Positions 1 through 7,603 of a stretch of DNA of 14,799 nt are shown here, one piece after another. The stretch comes from an uncultured bacterium (GTDB lineage: Bacteria > Bacteroidota > Ignavibacteria > Kapaibacteriales > UBA4661). Every line of letters begins with the position of its first letter. The first letter of the stretch is position 1. A program made the position numbers and the translations under genes. The notes beneath the pieces were generated by a model. The model did not search any database and was not told the DNA's origin. It saw nothing but the letters and a program-made list of their open reading frames with translations. Location: assembly GCA_937899715.1 (NCBI GenBank), contig CALCNX010000127.1:1-14799 (forward strand). The letters run 5' to 3'.

Positions 1-271
1 CGACTTTTGCTCAGGAGATTGGCGAAAAAATGACTTTCCAAACAGTCTCTTAGAGCAAGAGTAATAAACTGTTTGCTAAAAGAAGCTATTTTTAATGCGG
101 AGTACATAACGTTGTTTTTCAGAATAATGAAGAAAAAATTATTGAAGACTTTCGCAAAGGCTCATATTTGTAAGTGAGGACGGTAAAACTCGTTTGTTCA
201 TCCCTGAGCCTGGATTCATCAAATGAGTTTCAGCTCCCTCGCCTTTTTTATTTGCGAAAATCCTCCAGTGG
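1..271. other. AT-rich stretch, no confident gene
   Basis: No convincing complete gene is visible. A plus-strand reading frame enters from the left edge and stops at position 53 (last residues FAQEIGEKMTFQTVS), so it could be the C-terminus of a gene lying mostly outside the window, but 16 codons are too few to decide. Two further short frames end at 173 and 177, one of them starting ATG AAG AAA AAA at 127; neither looks protein-like beyond 16-25 codons. The right part holds a stem-loop, listed separately. Confidence 0.35.
185..230 (-). terminator. Possible terminator after the anti-sigma gene
   Basis: Positions 186-196 (AAACTCGTTTG) and 220-230 (CAAATGAGTTT) form an 11-bp stem with one G-T pair. 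An inner ATCC/GGAT stem (200-203 and 212-215) closes an 8-base loop. On the minus strand the stem ends in a run of only four T. It lies about 40 bases past the stop codon of the anti-sigma gene, the right place for a terminator, but the short T-run makes it a weak one. Confidence 0.35.
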
Positions 272-1597
272 TTACAATTTCAGAGATACACCATATGTAA
301 TACCAATTTTAGGCGAAGCATACCATATACCTTGATGCGTGTACACAAGTGCGCTGCTTTCCACGCCAAGCGTAAATTGTGTGCGGGCATCCGGCGAATA
401 ATTCAGCCCCAGCATCACACGCCCTGTTGCGCCAATCTGTGTGCCACCTAAAACGGTATGTAGGATAGGTGAAACGTTATTTTCGGGCATCATCACATAC
501 CGATACGCAAGCCCCGCCCACAGAAGCGAAGGATTTTGCTGAACGTCCATAACAAGTTGCCGCTCGCCATCAGTAGCGCGAAAACGCTGAAAAAATGCTT
601 CTTCGCCAAACTCAAAGCCGAAACAGTGCTGCTCGGTAAGACGGTACAGCGCACCAATGGCGGTATTGCGTAAAAACGAAGACGGATTCGAGGGCAGCGT
701 TGCACGCGGGAGTGAAACCGAAGTGATGCCACGGGCATTTATCTGTAAGTGCTGAAAAAATCCGTCGGCATCGGGAGTTGCTGCCGTCAGAGAAATTGGC
801 TCTGGGGCTGATATTGTTTGATATTGTTTGTTCGGCGCAACCGTAGGCAATGAGGGTTCACGTACGGTACTGGCTAGCGCAGCAGGTGGAAGAGCATTGT
901 CTGGTGAGGTAGAAGTAGTAGCATCTGATGGTGTAGAAACAATACTATTTGATGAGGAAGATATTCCAAAGCCACTCTCGTCCTGCCGTTGCTGTGCCGA
1001 AGACTGTTCTTGCTCCTGACTGTTGAAATTTCGGATATTATTCTGCTCAAAATTATGTGTGCTTGAGGAAGTCCATTGTTCGCGGGTTACTGTATGCAAA
1101 TGTTTTGTTTCCTGCAAATATGATGCTTGTGGCGTAATTCGTTGTAGTGCAAGACTTGCAGGAAGCTGAACAATACGCTCTTGCTGTCCTGATTCTTCCG
1201 ATGCAAAATGATTCCATGTTAGGAACAAAGCGGCGGTGAGAAAAGACGATGCAAGTGCTGTCAAAAATGATCCTTGCAAAAACGTATAAATTGCGGAAAA
1301 CATACCGCCTGTTGCCACAGGAGCGGATGCAGACGTGCCCACCGTCGCCAATGCCGATGTACCAAGCGCTGATGCGCCCGGAGCAGCAAAACCCATTTCT
1401 GCAAAAATGCTATTGGTGAGGTGCATGGGCGGCGTGAGTGCTTGGAAGTCCGCTTTGAAAGCGGCTTTCAGTGCCAGTGCCTGACGAAGTTCTTCGCGGA
1501 GGTCGGCACGGCGAGCAATCGCCATCAGCAATTCCTCTTCTTCCGCTTGCTCCATTGTGCCGTCGAGAAAATCGTGGATGAGTTCTGAGTAATTCAT
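272..1597 (-). CDS. Anti-sigma factor with periplasmic linker and C-terminal beta-barrel-like domain (Dma-like)
   Basis: Probably binds and holds back the ECF sigma factor encoded just upstream. Counting from the ATG at 1597 (441 aa), residues 1-60 are a charged, helical, cytoplasmic-type anti-sigma domain beginning MNYSELIHDFLDG. Residues 108-128 form one hydrophobic helix ending ALFLTW. Residues 135-275 are a low-complexity linker rich in Ser, Gln, Asn, Thr and Pro. Residues 311-441 alternate polar and aromatic/hydrophobic residues with Gly turns and end in GITYGVSLKL, as outer-membrane beta-barrels do; about eight strands can be drawn. The chain could therefore span the inner membrane, the periplasm and the outer membrane, as in the dual-membrane-spanning anti-sigma factors known from Bacteroides. 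It follows the sigma gene by 29 bases, so the two are co-transcribed. A TTG start at 1612 would add five residues; ATG is preferred. There is no zinc-finger anti-sigma motif (HxxxCxxC). The barrel assignment is inferred from residue pattern only. Confidence 0.75.
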   Translation of the reverse strand: MNYSELIHDFLDGTMEQAEEEELLMAIARRADLREELRQALALKAAFKADFQALTPPMHLTNSIFAEMGFAAPGASALGTSALATVGTSASAPVATGGMFSAIYTFLQGSFLTALASSFLTAALFLTWNHFASEESGQQERIVQLPASLALQRITPQASYLQETKHLHTVTREQWTSSSTHNFEQNNIRNFNSQEQEQSSAQQRQDESGFGISSSSNSIVSTPSDATTSTSPDNALPPAALASTVREPSLPTVAPNKQYQTISAPEPISLTAATPDADGFFQHLQINARGITSVSLPRATLPSNPSSFLRNTAIGALYRLTEQHCFGFEFGEEAFFQRFRATDGERQLVMDVQQNPSLLWAGLAYRYVMMPENNVSPILHTVLGGTQIGATGRVMLGLNYSPDARTQFTLGVESSALVYTHQGIWYASPKIGITYGVSLKL

Positions 1598-1626
1598 AGC
1601 AGTTGTGTGCAAGTATTGATGAGCAT

Positions 1627-2196
1627 TTAGCGATGTTTCATTATGTCGTTAAAGTACGGCTGCAAGATGGTTCTGAGCTGTTGCTTTGCCCGAAAGACGC
1701 GCGTTCTGGCATTGACTTCCGTAGATCCCGTGATGGTGGCAATTTCTTGATAGGAAAAACCGTCGTACTCGCGCAAAACCACGGCTTCGCGGTAGTCATC
1801 TTCTAGTAATTCCAGTGCCGAAGAAATTAACTGCGCAAGCTCTTCTGCTTCGTAATGCGCTGCGCCGCTTGGCACGTGAATGTCGTAGTCTTCAAGAGAA
1901 AAAGTGATTTTGGTGTCGCGCTTCCGATTAAGGCATAAATTGCGAACGGTCAGCATCAAATATCCGGCGACATTCTTGACTTCGGTTCCTGACTGCCCGC
2001 TTTGGAAAAATTTCATCATTGCTTCTTGGAACACGTCTTCCGCCTGCCGTACGCTGCCGAGTACCCGCATACAATAGGCATACATACGCTGCCCATGCCT
2101 GCGGTAGAGTTCGGAGAACGCGGCTTCGGCGAGTCCTGCATCCACCAGATGCGCAAAGAGTTCTTCGTCGGAATATGAGGTAACGCGGTGCTTCAT
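1627..2196 (-). CDS. RNA polymerase ECF sigma factor (sigma-70 family)
   Basis: A 189-aa alternative sigma factor that directs RNA polymerase to a dedicated set of promoters. Sigma region 2 spans residues 24-95, with the typical FSELYRRHGQRMYAYCMRVL helix, the acidic DVFQEAMMKFF core-binding segment and the GYLMLTVRNLCLNRKR part that melts and reads the -10 element. Region 4 spans 122-180, with LLEDDYREAVVLREYDGFSY followed by the helix-turn-helix QEIATITGSTEVNARTRVFRAKQQLR that reads the -35 element. There is no region 1.1 or 3, so this is a group IV (ECF) factor of normal length. It starts at ATG 2196 without a Shine-Dalgarno sequence. The downstream gene encodes the probable anti-sigma partner. 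Its regulon cannot be told from the window; such factors often activate their own promoter. Confidence 0.95.
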   Translation of the reverse strand: MKHRVTSYSDEELFAHLVDAGLAEAAFSELYRRHGQRMYAYCMRVLGSVRQAEDVFQEAMMKFFQSGQSGTEVKNVAGYLMLTVRNLCLNRKRDTKITFSLEDYDIHVPSGAAHYEAEELAQLISSALELLEDDYREAVVLREYDGFSYQEIATITGSTEVNARTRVFRAKQQLRTILQPYFNDIMKHR

Positions 2197-2245
2197 TCGT
2201 TCAGTATAGCAAGAATTGCAATCGGTTTTAGGCGGATAGTTTTGT

Positions 2246-2273
2246 CTGAACTAACCAAGAGTTAGCCAACAAA
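2246..2273 (-). promoter_or_regulatory. Possible promoter/operator of the sigma factor operon
   Basis: Reading on the minus strand, TTTG (2273-2270) is followed after 16 bases by TAGTTCAG (2253-2246), a loose match to the Bacteroidota form TTTG-N19-TAnnTTTG. An inverted repeat CTAAC-CAAGA-GTTAG (2251-2265) overlaps the spacer and could be a regulator site. The spacing is short and the -7 match partial, so this is tentative. Confidence 0.2.
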
Positions 2274-2394
2274 AAGCAATGACACACGACATAGCTGAAT
2301 GTTGCAAAAAAAATTGGGCGTGAGAAGAAAAGGTTTTCGGGGAGGGAGAAAGTAAACGAGATGAGCCAAGAGGATTAGTGTTTGCAGGGATAAT

Positions 2395-2463
2395 AAACAC
2401 AAACGTCGTCGTCGGAGACCTTATTAACCTTTGTGTACAAGGATAATTTGGTAAACGACGACG
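2395..2463 (-). terminator. Long stem-loop downstream of nuoN, likely terminator
   Basis: Read on the minus strand, a 9-base arm CGTCGTCGT (2463-2455) pairs perfectly with ACGACGACG (2412-2404). Between them a second stem pairs ACC, ATTA and CCTT with AAGG, TAAT and GGT around the loop GTACACA. The structure is followed by the T-rich stretch TTTGTGTTTATTAT. It starts about 57 bases past the nuoN stop. The tail is not a pure T-run, so it may act as a terminator or as a 3' end-protecting hairpin. Confidence 0.45.
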
Positions 2464-2519
2464 AGAAAATTACAATAAGAATCTTGGTAAGGCAAAGTTC
2501 AGCACGATGGAGTAAAATG

Positions 2520-3956
2520 CTACATCAACACACCCGTAATCCGCAGCACTGCTGCCGGTACAAGACCAAGGAAGATGACACCCGCGACGGCAATCGCAAT
2601 CGTTACGCCCGACATACCGGGCTGTGCAGCATGGATTTCTCCCGTTTCGTGGGAGCGGAAGTACATCGCAACAATAAGACCGAGATAGAAATATGCCGAA
2701 ATAAGACTCGCCAGAATTCCCACGAGTGCAAGCCACGTGTAGCCTGCTTCAATAGCCGCCATGAAGAGATAGTATTTGCCAAAGAAGATAGCAAAGGGCG
2801 GCAAGCCCAGAAGCGAGAACATAAAGAGCGACATTACGCCCGCCAAGAGCGGATGACGCTTTGCCAAGCCCGCATAGTCGCTGAATTCTAATTGCTTGCC
2901 GTATTCATGTTCTAGTGCCGATACAACGATAAAAGCGCCAATTTGGGTGAACAAATACGCCCCAAGGTAGAACATGATTCCGCTTGTGCCGCGTCCTGTA
3001 CCTGACACAATACCTATCATCATGTATCCAGCCTGTGCGATGGAGGAATATGCCAGAAGCCGCTTCACGTTTTGTTGGGCGCAAGCTGCAATATTGCCGT
3101 AGAGCATCGAAGCAGCAGAAAGCATTGCAAGAAGGTAGGTTAATTTGGTGCTGTCCGGACCACCATTTGGGATGAGTACACTAGAAAGCTGGATAAAAGC
3201 AGCGAAGGCTGCCGCTTTCCCGCCCGTGCTCATAAAAGCCGTTACGATAGTCGGAGCGCCTTGATACACATCCGGCGACCAGACGTGAAATGGAAATGCC
3301 GACACTTTGAAACTCAGCCCAATAATAATTAGCCCTGTGCCAGCAAGCAGCAACGACGGCATTTGAGCGCCATAGCTGACGGCGGCTCGAATAGCACTGT
3401 ACTCCATTTTTCCACCCGTCGCGCCATAGACGAGCGCCATGCCGTAAAGCAAAAATCCCGTGGAAAACGCGCCCAAGAGAAAATATTTTAAGCCCGATTC
3501 CACCGAAAGGATTTGATTCCGCATATACGCCGAGAGCACGTAAAAGCTAATGGACATGACCTCAATGCCGATAAACACAATCAGTAAGTGATTAGCGTGT
3601 GCCATGAGAATCATACCGCTCACGGCAAAAAGGATGAGAATGTAGAACTCATCGAACTCCCAGTTCATGCGCTGCAAGTATGGTCGGGCAGCTATCATTA
3701 CCAAAATACCTGATGCCGAGAAGAGCATATCAAAAAACGAAGGGTACATTCCCGTCGTTATCATGCTGTTAAAGGCAGTTCCGTTTCTGCCCCAGAGCAG
3801 TGCCGCGAAGGTAAAGACTATCGCAAGCCCGATAGTAGCATACGGCATGACGATATTGCTACGGTTCTTCGGCACAAGCGCGCCCAAGAGCATCGCGGTC
3901 AGGCAGAAAAAGGAACTGAGAGATATTGGCAATGAGTAGAAAATATCGTAGAGCAT
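2520..3956 (-). CDS. nuoN: NADH-quinone oxidoreductase subunit N
   Basis: A 478-aa proton-channel subunit in the membrane arm of respiratory complex I (NDH-1), which passes electrons from NADH to quinone while pumping protons across the inner membrane. Nearly the whole chain is hydrophobic, about 14 membrane helices. The functional charged residues sit where they do in E. coli NuoN: Glu132 (FIGIEVMS), Lys157 (SGLKYF), Lys217 (SFKVSAFPFHVWSPDVYQG), Lys247 (STGGKAAAF) and Lys394 (FFGKYYLF). The antiporter-family signature FPFHVWSPDVYQGAPT is present at 221-236. It lies 87 bases after nuoM on the same strand and is probably co-transcribed with it. It starts at ATG 3956, without an obvious Shine-Dalgarno sequence. 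Length and motifs are normal for the family. Confidence 0.97.
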   Translation of the reverse strand: MLYDIFYSLPISLSSFFCLTAMLLGALVPKNRSNIVMPYATIGLAIVFTFAALLWGRNGTAFNSMITTGMYPSFFDMLFSASGILVMIAARPYLQRMNWEFDEFYILILFAVSGMILMAHANHLLIVFIGIEVMSISFYVLSAYMRNQILSVESGLKYFLLGAFSTGFLLYGMALVYGATGGKMEYSAIRAAVSYGAQMPSLLLAGTGLIIIGLSFKVSAFPFHVWSPDVYQGAPTIVTAFMSTGGKAAAFAAFIQLSSVLIPNGGPDSTKLTYLLAMLSAASMLYGNIAACAQQNVKRLLAYSSIAQAGYMMIGIVSGTGRGTSGIMFYLGAYLFTQIGAFIVVSALEHEYGKQLEFSDYAGLAKRHPLLAGVMSLFMFSLLGLPPFAIFFGKYYLFMAAIEAGYTWLALVGILASLISAYFYLGLIVAMYFRSHETGEIHAAQPGMSGVTIAIAVAGVIFLGLVPAAVLRITGVLM

Positions 3957-4043
3957 GACGGGGGCAAAAAGGATGAAGTATAAAGATTGAAGTATGAAAG
4001 CAACGAATGGGCGTGTTTTGTTTGAACGGCAAAGGCTATTTGT

Positions 4044-5627
4044 TTAATGTCCTTTGTGCGTTTCGTGTGCTTCGCTTTCGGCAGCAGGCGCTTTGTGGAG
4101 CTTTTTTAGTGTTTCGGTGTAATTGGTTTTTCCGAATTTTGCAATTTCGAGTTTGCCCACAAGTGCTTTGGTGGATTCTTCCGAAAAGCGCATAAAGGTC
4201 GAAGGATAAATGCCAATCCAAATCATCAGAATTGTTGCCGGAATGAGCATGGCAAGTTCTTTTGTTGTCAGATCGCTCATGCTTGCGCTGTCGTCGTTCT
4301 TGAAGCCGCCGAAGCATATATCGTTGTACAGCTTCAGCATATAGATTGCCACAAATACGCCTGTGGTTGCGCCCAAGATACCAAATGTCCAGTTATTCAA
4401 AAATGGCGAGCGGAACGTGCCGAGAAGCAGCAAATACTCGCCCACAAAGCCGTTTAATCCCGGTAAACCCACGAGCGAAAAGAGCGATATGGCAAAGAAC
4501 ACTGCAAAGATGGGCATCACTTTTGCAATGCCACCATAGTCCGCAAGCAGTGTCGTACCTCGGCGTTCGGTCAACATTCCAAGACAAAGAAACAAGCCTG
4601 TTACCGAAAGCCCGTGGTTGAACGTCTGAATAATTGCGCCTTGTACACCTTCGGGGGTCATGGAGAAAACACCCATGACCATCGTGCCCAAGCTGCTCAC
4701 AAGCGCAAACGACGCAAGGCGGCGAATATCGGTCTGTACAATCGCCAGCATTGCGCCATAAATGACAGCAGCAGCGCCAAGAGCGCACATCACCTTCGCA
4801 TATTCAAAGGACGATTGCGGAAACATCTCTAAGCCAAAGCGGATAAGACCGTAAATGCCAATTTTGAACAAGACCGCGCCCACGACAACCGTTCCCACAA
4901 GCGGCGCTTCCGATTGCACGTCCGGCAACCATGTATGCACGGGGAAAAGCGGAACTTTGATACAAAAAGCAAGCATGAAAGCGAAGAACATCCATTTTTG
5001 CGTGTCGAGGGGAATCGTCGGAGCAATTTCGCGGAGCAGAAGAAGGTTGGTCGTGAAATGCCCTGTGGTCTGCTGCACGTAGTAACCAAGCCAAATCAAA
5101 CCAATGAGCATAACCAGCGAACCAAACATCGTGTAAATAAAGAACTTTAATGCTGCAAATGTTTTGCGCTCACCGCCCCAGATACCGATAAGAAAATACA
5201 TCGGTATTAAAATAAGTTCGAAAAAGACGTAAAAAAGGAAGGTATCTAATGCGGCAAAAATTCCGATAACGCCAAATTCCAAAAGCAGTATCAAAACGTA
5301 AAACTCTTTCTCTTGGCTCTTGATGCTATCGAAGCCCGCCAGAATCACGACCGGTATAGTGAGCGCGGTCAGGAAAATGAACAGCACCGACATCCCGTCC
5401 ACTCCGATACGGAAGCCTGCGTCCAGCGAAGGTATCCAGCCTTGCATGGTCAGCATTTGCATATTGGGATTGGCGTGATCAAAATTGAGGAGTGTCGCCA
5501 GTCCGAAGAGAAAGGCAACGACCGATACGGTGAGAGATGTGTATTTGAGCGCTTTCTTAGCATCACGGCTGACAAGCAAAAGCGCGAGTGCGCCGACAAG
5601 AGGTGCGAAGAGCGTTGCAAGAAGCAT
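4044..5627 (-). CDS. nuoM: NADH-quinone oxidoreductase subunit M
   Basis: The antiporter-like proton-pumping subunit M of complex I, 527 aa, with about 14 membrane helices. Diagnostic stretches are FYVFFELILIPMYFLIG with the conserved Glu137, CIKVPLFPVHTWLPDVQSEAP with Lys224, GAVLFKIGIYGLIRFG with Lys255, and LVGLPGLNGFVGEYLLLLG with Glu397, matching the proton-path residues of E. coli NuoM. The C-terminus has a charged, His-rich extension ending HETHKGH. A TTG start at 5663 would add 12 residues (MNNPYNHIPIAT). The ATG at 5627 is chosen because the chain then begins MLLATLFAPLVGAL, like other NuoM proteins; neither start has a good ribosome site. The gene precedes nuoN. Unusually, nuoL and nuoK are not upstream: a palindromic element and an MFS gene are. 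Confidence 0.96.
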   Translation of the reverse strand: MLLATLFAPLVGALALLLVSRDAKKALKYTSLTVSVVAFLFGLATLLNFDHANPNMQMLTMQGWIPSLDAGFRIGVDGMSVLFIFLTALTIPVVILAGFDSIKSQEKEFYVLILLLEFGVIGIFAALDTFLFYVFFELILIPMYFLIGIWGGERKTFAALKFFIYTMFGSLVMLIGLIWLGYYVQQTTGHFTTNLLLLREIAPTIPLDTQKWMFFAFMLAFCIKVPLFPVHTWLPDVQSEAPLVGTVVVGAVLFKIGIYGLIRFGLEMFPQSSFEYAKVMCALGAAAVIYGAMLAIVQTDIRRLASFALVSSLGTMVMGVFSMTPEGVQGAIIQTFNHGLSVTGLFLCLGMLTERRGTTLLADYGGIAKVMPIFAVFFAISLFSLVGLPGLNGFVGEYLLLLGTFRSPFLNNWTFGILGATTGVFVAIYMLKLYNDICFGGFKNDDSASMSDLTTKELAMLIPATILMIWIGIYPSTFMRFSEESTKALVGKLEIAKFGKTNYTETLKKLHKAPAAESEAHETHKGH

Positions 5628-5740
5628 AGTAGCAATCGGAATGTGGTTGTACGGATTATTCAACGTTTGGAACGGTGCGCGAAACGGGCTTTGCTATACG
5701 GCATGAGCCAACTGTGCGCCTGCCTACGGTTCACGAAGGC

Positions 5741-5771
5741 ACAATTTAGCAAAATCGCCGCGCATGGCAAA
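5741..5771 (-). promoter_or_regulatory. Candidate promoter for nuoM-nuoN
   Basis: On the minus strand TTTG (5771-5768) is followed after exactly 19 bases by TAAATTGT (5748-5741). This fits the Bacteroidota housekeeping promoter (TTTG at -33, TAnnTTTG at -7) at the first box and in the TA..TT part of the second. It lies about 110 bases upstream of the nuoM ATG and downstream of the palindromic element, so nuoM-nuoN would be transcribed separately from the MFS gene. Judged by pattern only. Confidence 0.35.
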
Positions 5772-5800
5772 TTATTTGTCGTGAAAAGTTCTTAACTGAT

Positions 5801-5967
5801 GTTACGCTTTGCCAAGAGATTCCCCTCTTTGGGACAAAGAGGGGTGTACGAGCGGTAGCGAGGACGGGGTGTTGCTTCGTAGATTGCCGCCGGACTACCC
5901 CGTCAATCCTCGCTTCGCCGGACTGCCACCCCTTCACACAGTGAAGGGGAATTTCAGAAAGCGTAAC
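5801..5967. repeat. 167-bp nested palindromic element (MITE- or REP-like)
   Basis: The ends are perfect 10-bp inverted repeats: GTTACGCTTT at 5801-5810 and AAAGCGTAAC at 5958-5967. Just inside each end sits a perfect 9-bp hairpin: CCCCTCTTT/AAAGAGGGG (5822-5830, 5836-5844) on the left and CCCCTTCAC/GTGAAGGGG (5929-5937, 5941-5949) on the right. Further in, AGCGAGGA (5857-5864) pairs with TCCTCGCT (5907-5914) and GACGGGGT (5863-5870) with ACCCCGTC (5897-5904). The two halves are thus diverged inverted copies of one another. No coding sequence and no clear target-site duplication is seen. It fills the gap between the MFS gene and nuoM and could also act as a transcription barrier. Confidence 0.8.
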
Positions 5968-6029
5968 TTTAGTGCGTAAAAGGACGGGTAGAGGGTTGAA
6001 TGAGTACGACACTATACTCCGTCACTCCC

Positions 6030-7322
6030 TCAATGCCCGCTCCCGCTTTGCTTCACGCCCTGTTTGCCACCGCTTTGTACTTCTTTCACCATCAGCCATA
6101 ATCCTGCCGAAATTGCCAGCGAAACGCCCGAAATGACGAAAATAAGTGACTTGTCGGGCGCAGCCTGTATGAATTTTCCCACAAAAAGGCTGGAGGCGAG
6201 TTGTGGCAAGACCACTGATAAATTGAAAATACCCATAAACAGCCCCATGCGGCTTTTGTCCACCTTCTCGGTCATAATCGCAAAAGGCAAACTCACCACT
6301 GCCGCCCAGCCAATGCCGACAATAACCATCAGCCCATAGAGCGAAACAGCACTTTTACCAAAGAACACGATTCCGAAATAGCCGACTGCCATTGCCACCA
6401 GTGCCAGAAGGTGCGTCCTGACGCGCCCCAAACGCTCGGCAAGCGGTTCCAACGCTGCGACGGGCAGAATAAAACCCACAGTATTCAGCACGGCAAAAGA
6501 AATCGCAATTACCTGACCGATGCTTTGGTCGTCCGTGTTGGCGGGCAGAACCTGCTTGGCGTAGGCGAACATATACACGAACATCGTCTGCACACCCAGC
6601 CATGAGAAGGCATGAGCAATACAGATGCGAATAAACTGTCCCATGTCGGTCGTACCCGTAGGTATCGTGTCGTTTGTGCCTGCGTCTGCATTTGTTGCCA
6701 CTTGGTTCAGGGTTCGAGATTCGGTAATGAAAAGCGTAGGCACAACCGAAAACACCAGCACAAGAAACACACCCGAATAAATGAGCGTGTAGTTCCCAAG
6801 CCACGCGCCGATAAGATAGGCAATCACGCCAAACATTCCTGAGATAGTCTGCATCCACGTATAGCCTTTGGTGCGCGTGTCGCCTTCGGGCGTTACGTCA
6901 GCAATAATCGAGCGCGTCGGGTTAAAGCTGACATTGATGGATAAATCCAGCAGCAACGCGACGGCAATGCCGATAAACAAAAGATTGTTTGTTCCAAGCG
7001 CTGCACCAATGGCATCCACATTCGGCAGCGCAAAAAGCATCAGCGCAGCCAGAATGCCGCCAATGAGGATAAAAGGTCTCCTACGCCCACCCCAGAACCA
7101 CGCGTTATCGCTCACCAGCCCGATAATCACTTGCCCCAAGATACCCGCAATCGGTCCCGAAGCCCATACAAAACCGACTTCTTCGATATTGAGGTGATAT
7201 TTCGTGCTCATAATCCAACTGAGCGCAGAAATCTGCACACACAGCGCAAAGCCCATGGCTGTCGCCGGAAGGCTCAGAACGGCATAAAATGTGTTGGTCA
7301 TTTTGCGTTGCATATCAAGCAT
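6030..7322 (-). CDS. MFS transporter, SLC45 / glycoside-type sugar transporter-like
   Basis: A 430-aa inner-membrane transporter of the major facilitator superfamily with about 12 membrane helices. The helix 2-3 loop (residues 67-84) reads IGLVSDNAWFWGGRRRPF, an MFS motif A of the form typical of the SLC45 / sucrose-maltose proton symporter group. A hydrophilic loop of about 30 residues rich in Thr, Asn and Asp separates the two six-helix halves. A di- or oligosaccharide substrate is inferred from the family only. The ATG at 7322 is chosen because an AAAGG ribosome site lies about 7 bases upstream, one of the few in this window. An in-frame ATG at 7430 would add 36 residues of unlike composition. 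No sugar-metabolism gene adjoins it to reveal the substrate. Confidence 0.85.
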   Translation of the reverse strand: MLDMQRKMTNTFYAVLSLPATAMGFALCVQISALSWIMSTKYHLNIEEVGFVWASGPIAGILGQVIIGLVSDNAWFWGGRRRPFILIGGILAALMLFALPNVDAIGAALGTNNLLFIGIAVALLLDLSINVSFNPTRSIIADVTPEGDTRTKGYTWMQTISGMFGVIAYLIGAWLGNYTLIYSGVFLVLVFSVVPTLFITESRTLNQVATNADAGTNDTIPTGTTDMGQFIRICIAHAFSWLGVQTMFVYMFAYAKQVLPANTDDQSIGQVIAISFAVLNTVGFILPVAALEPLAERLGRVRTHLLALVAMAVGYFGIVFFGKSAVSLYGLMVIVGIGWAAVVSLPFAIMTEKVDKSRMGLFMGIFNLSVVLPQLASSLFVGKFIQAAPDKSLIFVISGVSLAISAGLWLMVKEVQSGGKQGVKQSGSGH

Positions 7323-7411
7323 AGATGCGCCTTTCAAGAGAGAAATAAGGAAATGAATGACAGAAGAAGTGGTGAACACTTGGGGGGCGTACAGGTACAA
7401 ATCACACGCGG

Positions 7412-7443
7412 GGAAAATACACACTTTCACGGCTCTCTACAAA
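7412..7443 (-). promoter_or_regulatory. Possible promoter of the MFS gene
   Basis: On the minus strand TTTG (7443-7440) is followed after 20 bases by TATTTTCC (7419-7412), a partial match to TTTG-N19-TAnnTTTG. It lies about 90 bases upstream of the chosen MFS start, and would make the upstream ATG at 7430 lie outside the transcript. Tentative. Confidence 0.25.
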
Positions 7444-7603
7444 AAAATCTCTCTGCTTCGGCGTTGATTTCGTAAATTTTGTTGTAACGGTGCTTAAACG
7501 TACCGCTTCTTGAGAATGTCGAATCTTTCAACATATCCCTTTCTCCCATTTTTTTGGTATCATCATGTTTCTCTCCCGAACACACGCCACGCAAGCATTT
7601 ACC

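Larger units (their letters stand above)
2197..2519. other. Intergenic region between nuoN and the sigma factor
   Basis: 323 bases without a credible gene. It holds the candidate sigma-operon promoter next to 2196, an inverted repeat GTGTTT/AAACAC (2378-2383 and 2395-2400) with an 11-base loop, and the long stem-loop at 2404-2463 that probably ends the nuo transcript. Frames reading into nuoN on the opposite strand are shadows. Confidence 0.6.
5628..6029. other. Intergenic region between nuoM and the MFS gene
   Basis: 402 bases without a gene. From left to right it holds the nuoM leader, the candidate nuoM promoter (5741-5771), the palindromic element (5801-5967), and a small inverted repeat GAGTA/TACTC (6002-6006, 6015-6019) just past the MFS stop. 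The last has no T-run, so it is not called a terminator. Confidence 0.6.

Noticed and set aside
2433..2891. Plus-strand 152-codon frame over the end of nuoN
   Set aside because: Antisense to nuoN, with His/Arg/Lys/Cys-rich composition typical of shadows of membrane-protein genes.
5313..5795. Plus-strand 160-codon frame over the start of nuoM and its leader
   Set aside because: Antisense to a certain gene, rich in Arg, Glu, Gln and His without any fold-like pattern.
6002..6019. Inverted repeat GAGTA/TACTC just after the MFS stop as a terminator
   Set aside because: Only five base pairs and no T-run in either direction.
7323..7430. N-terminal 36-residue extension of the MFS transporter from the ATG at 7430
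   Set aside because: The ATG at 7322 has a ribosome site (AAAGG) and gives a normal transporter N-terminus; the extension is unlike the family and overlaps a candidate promoter.
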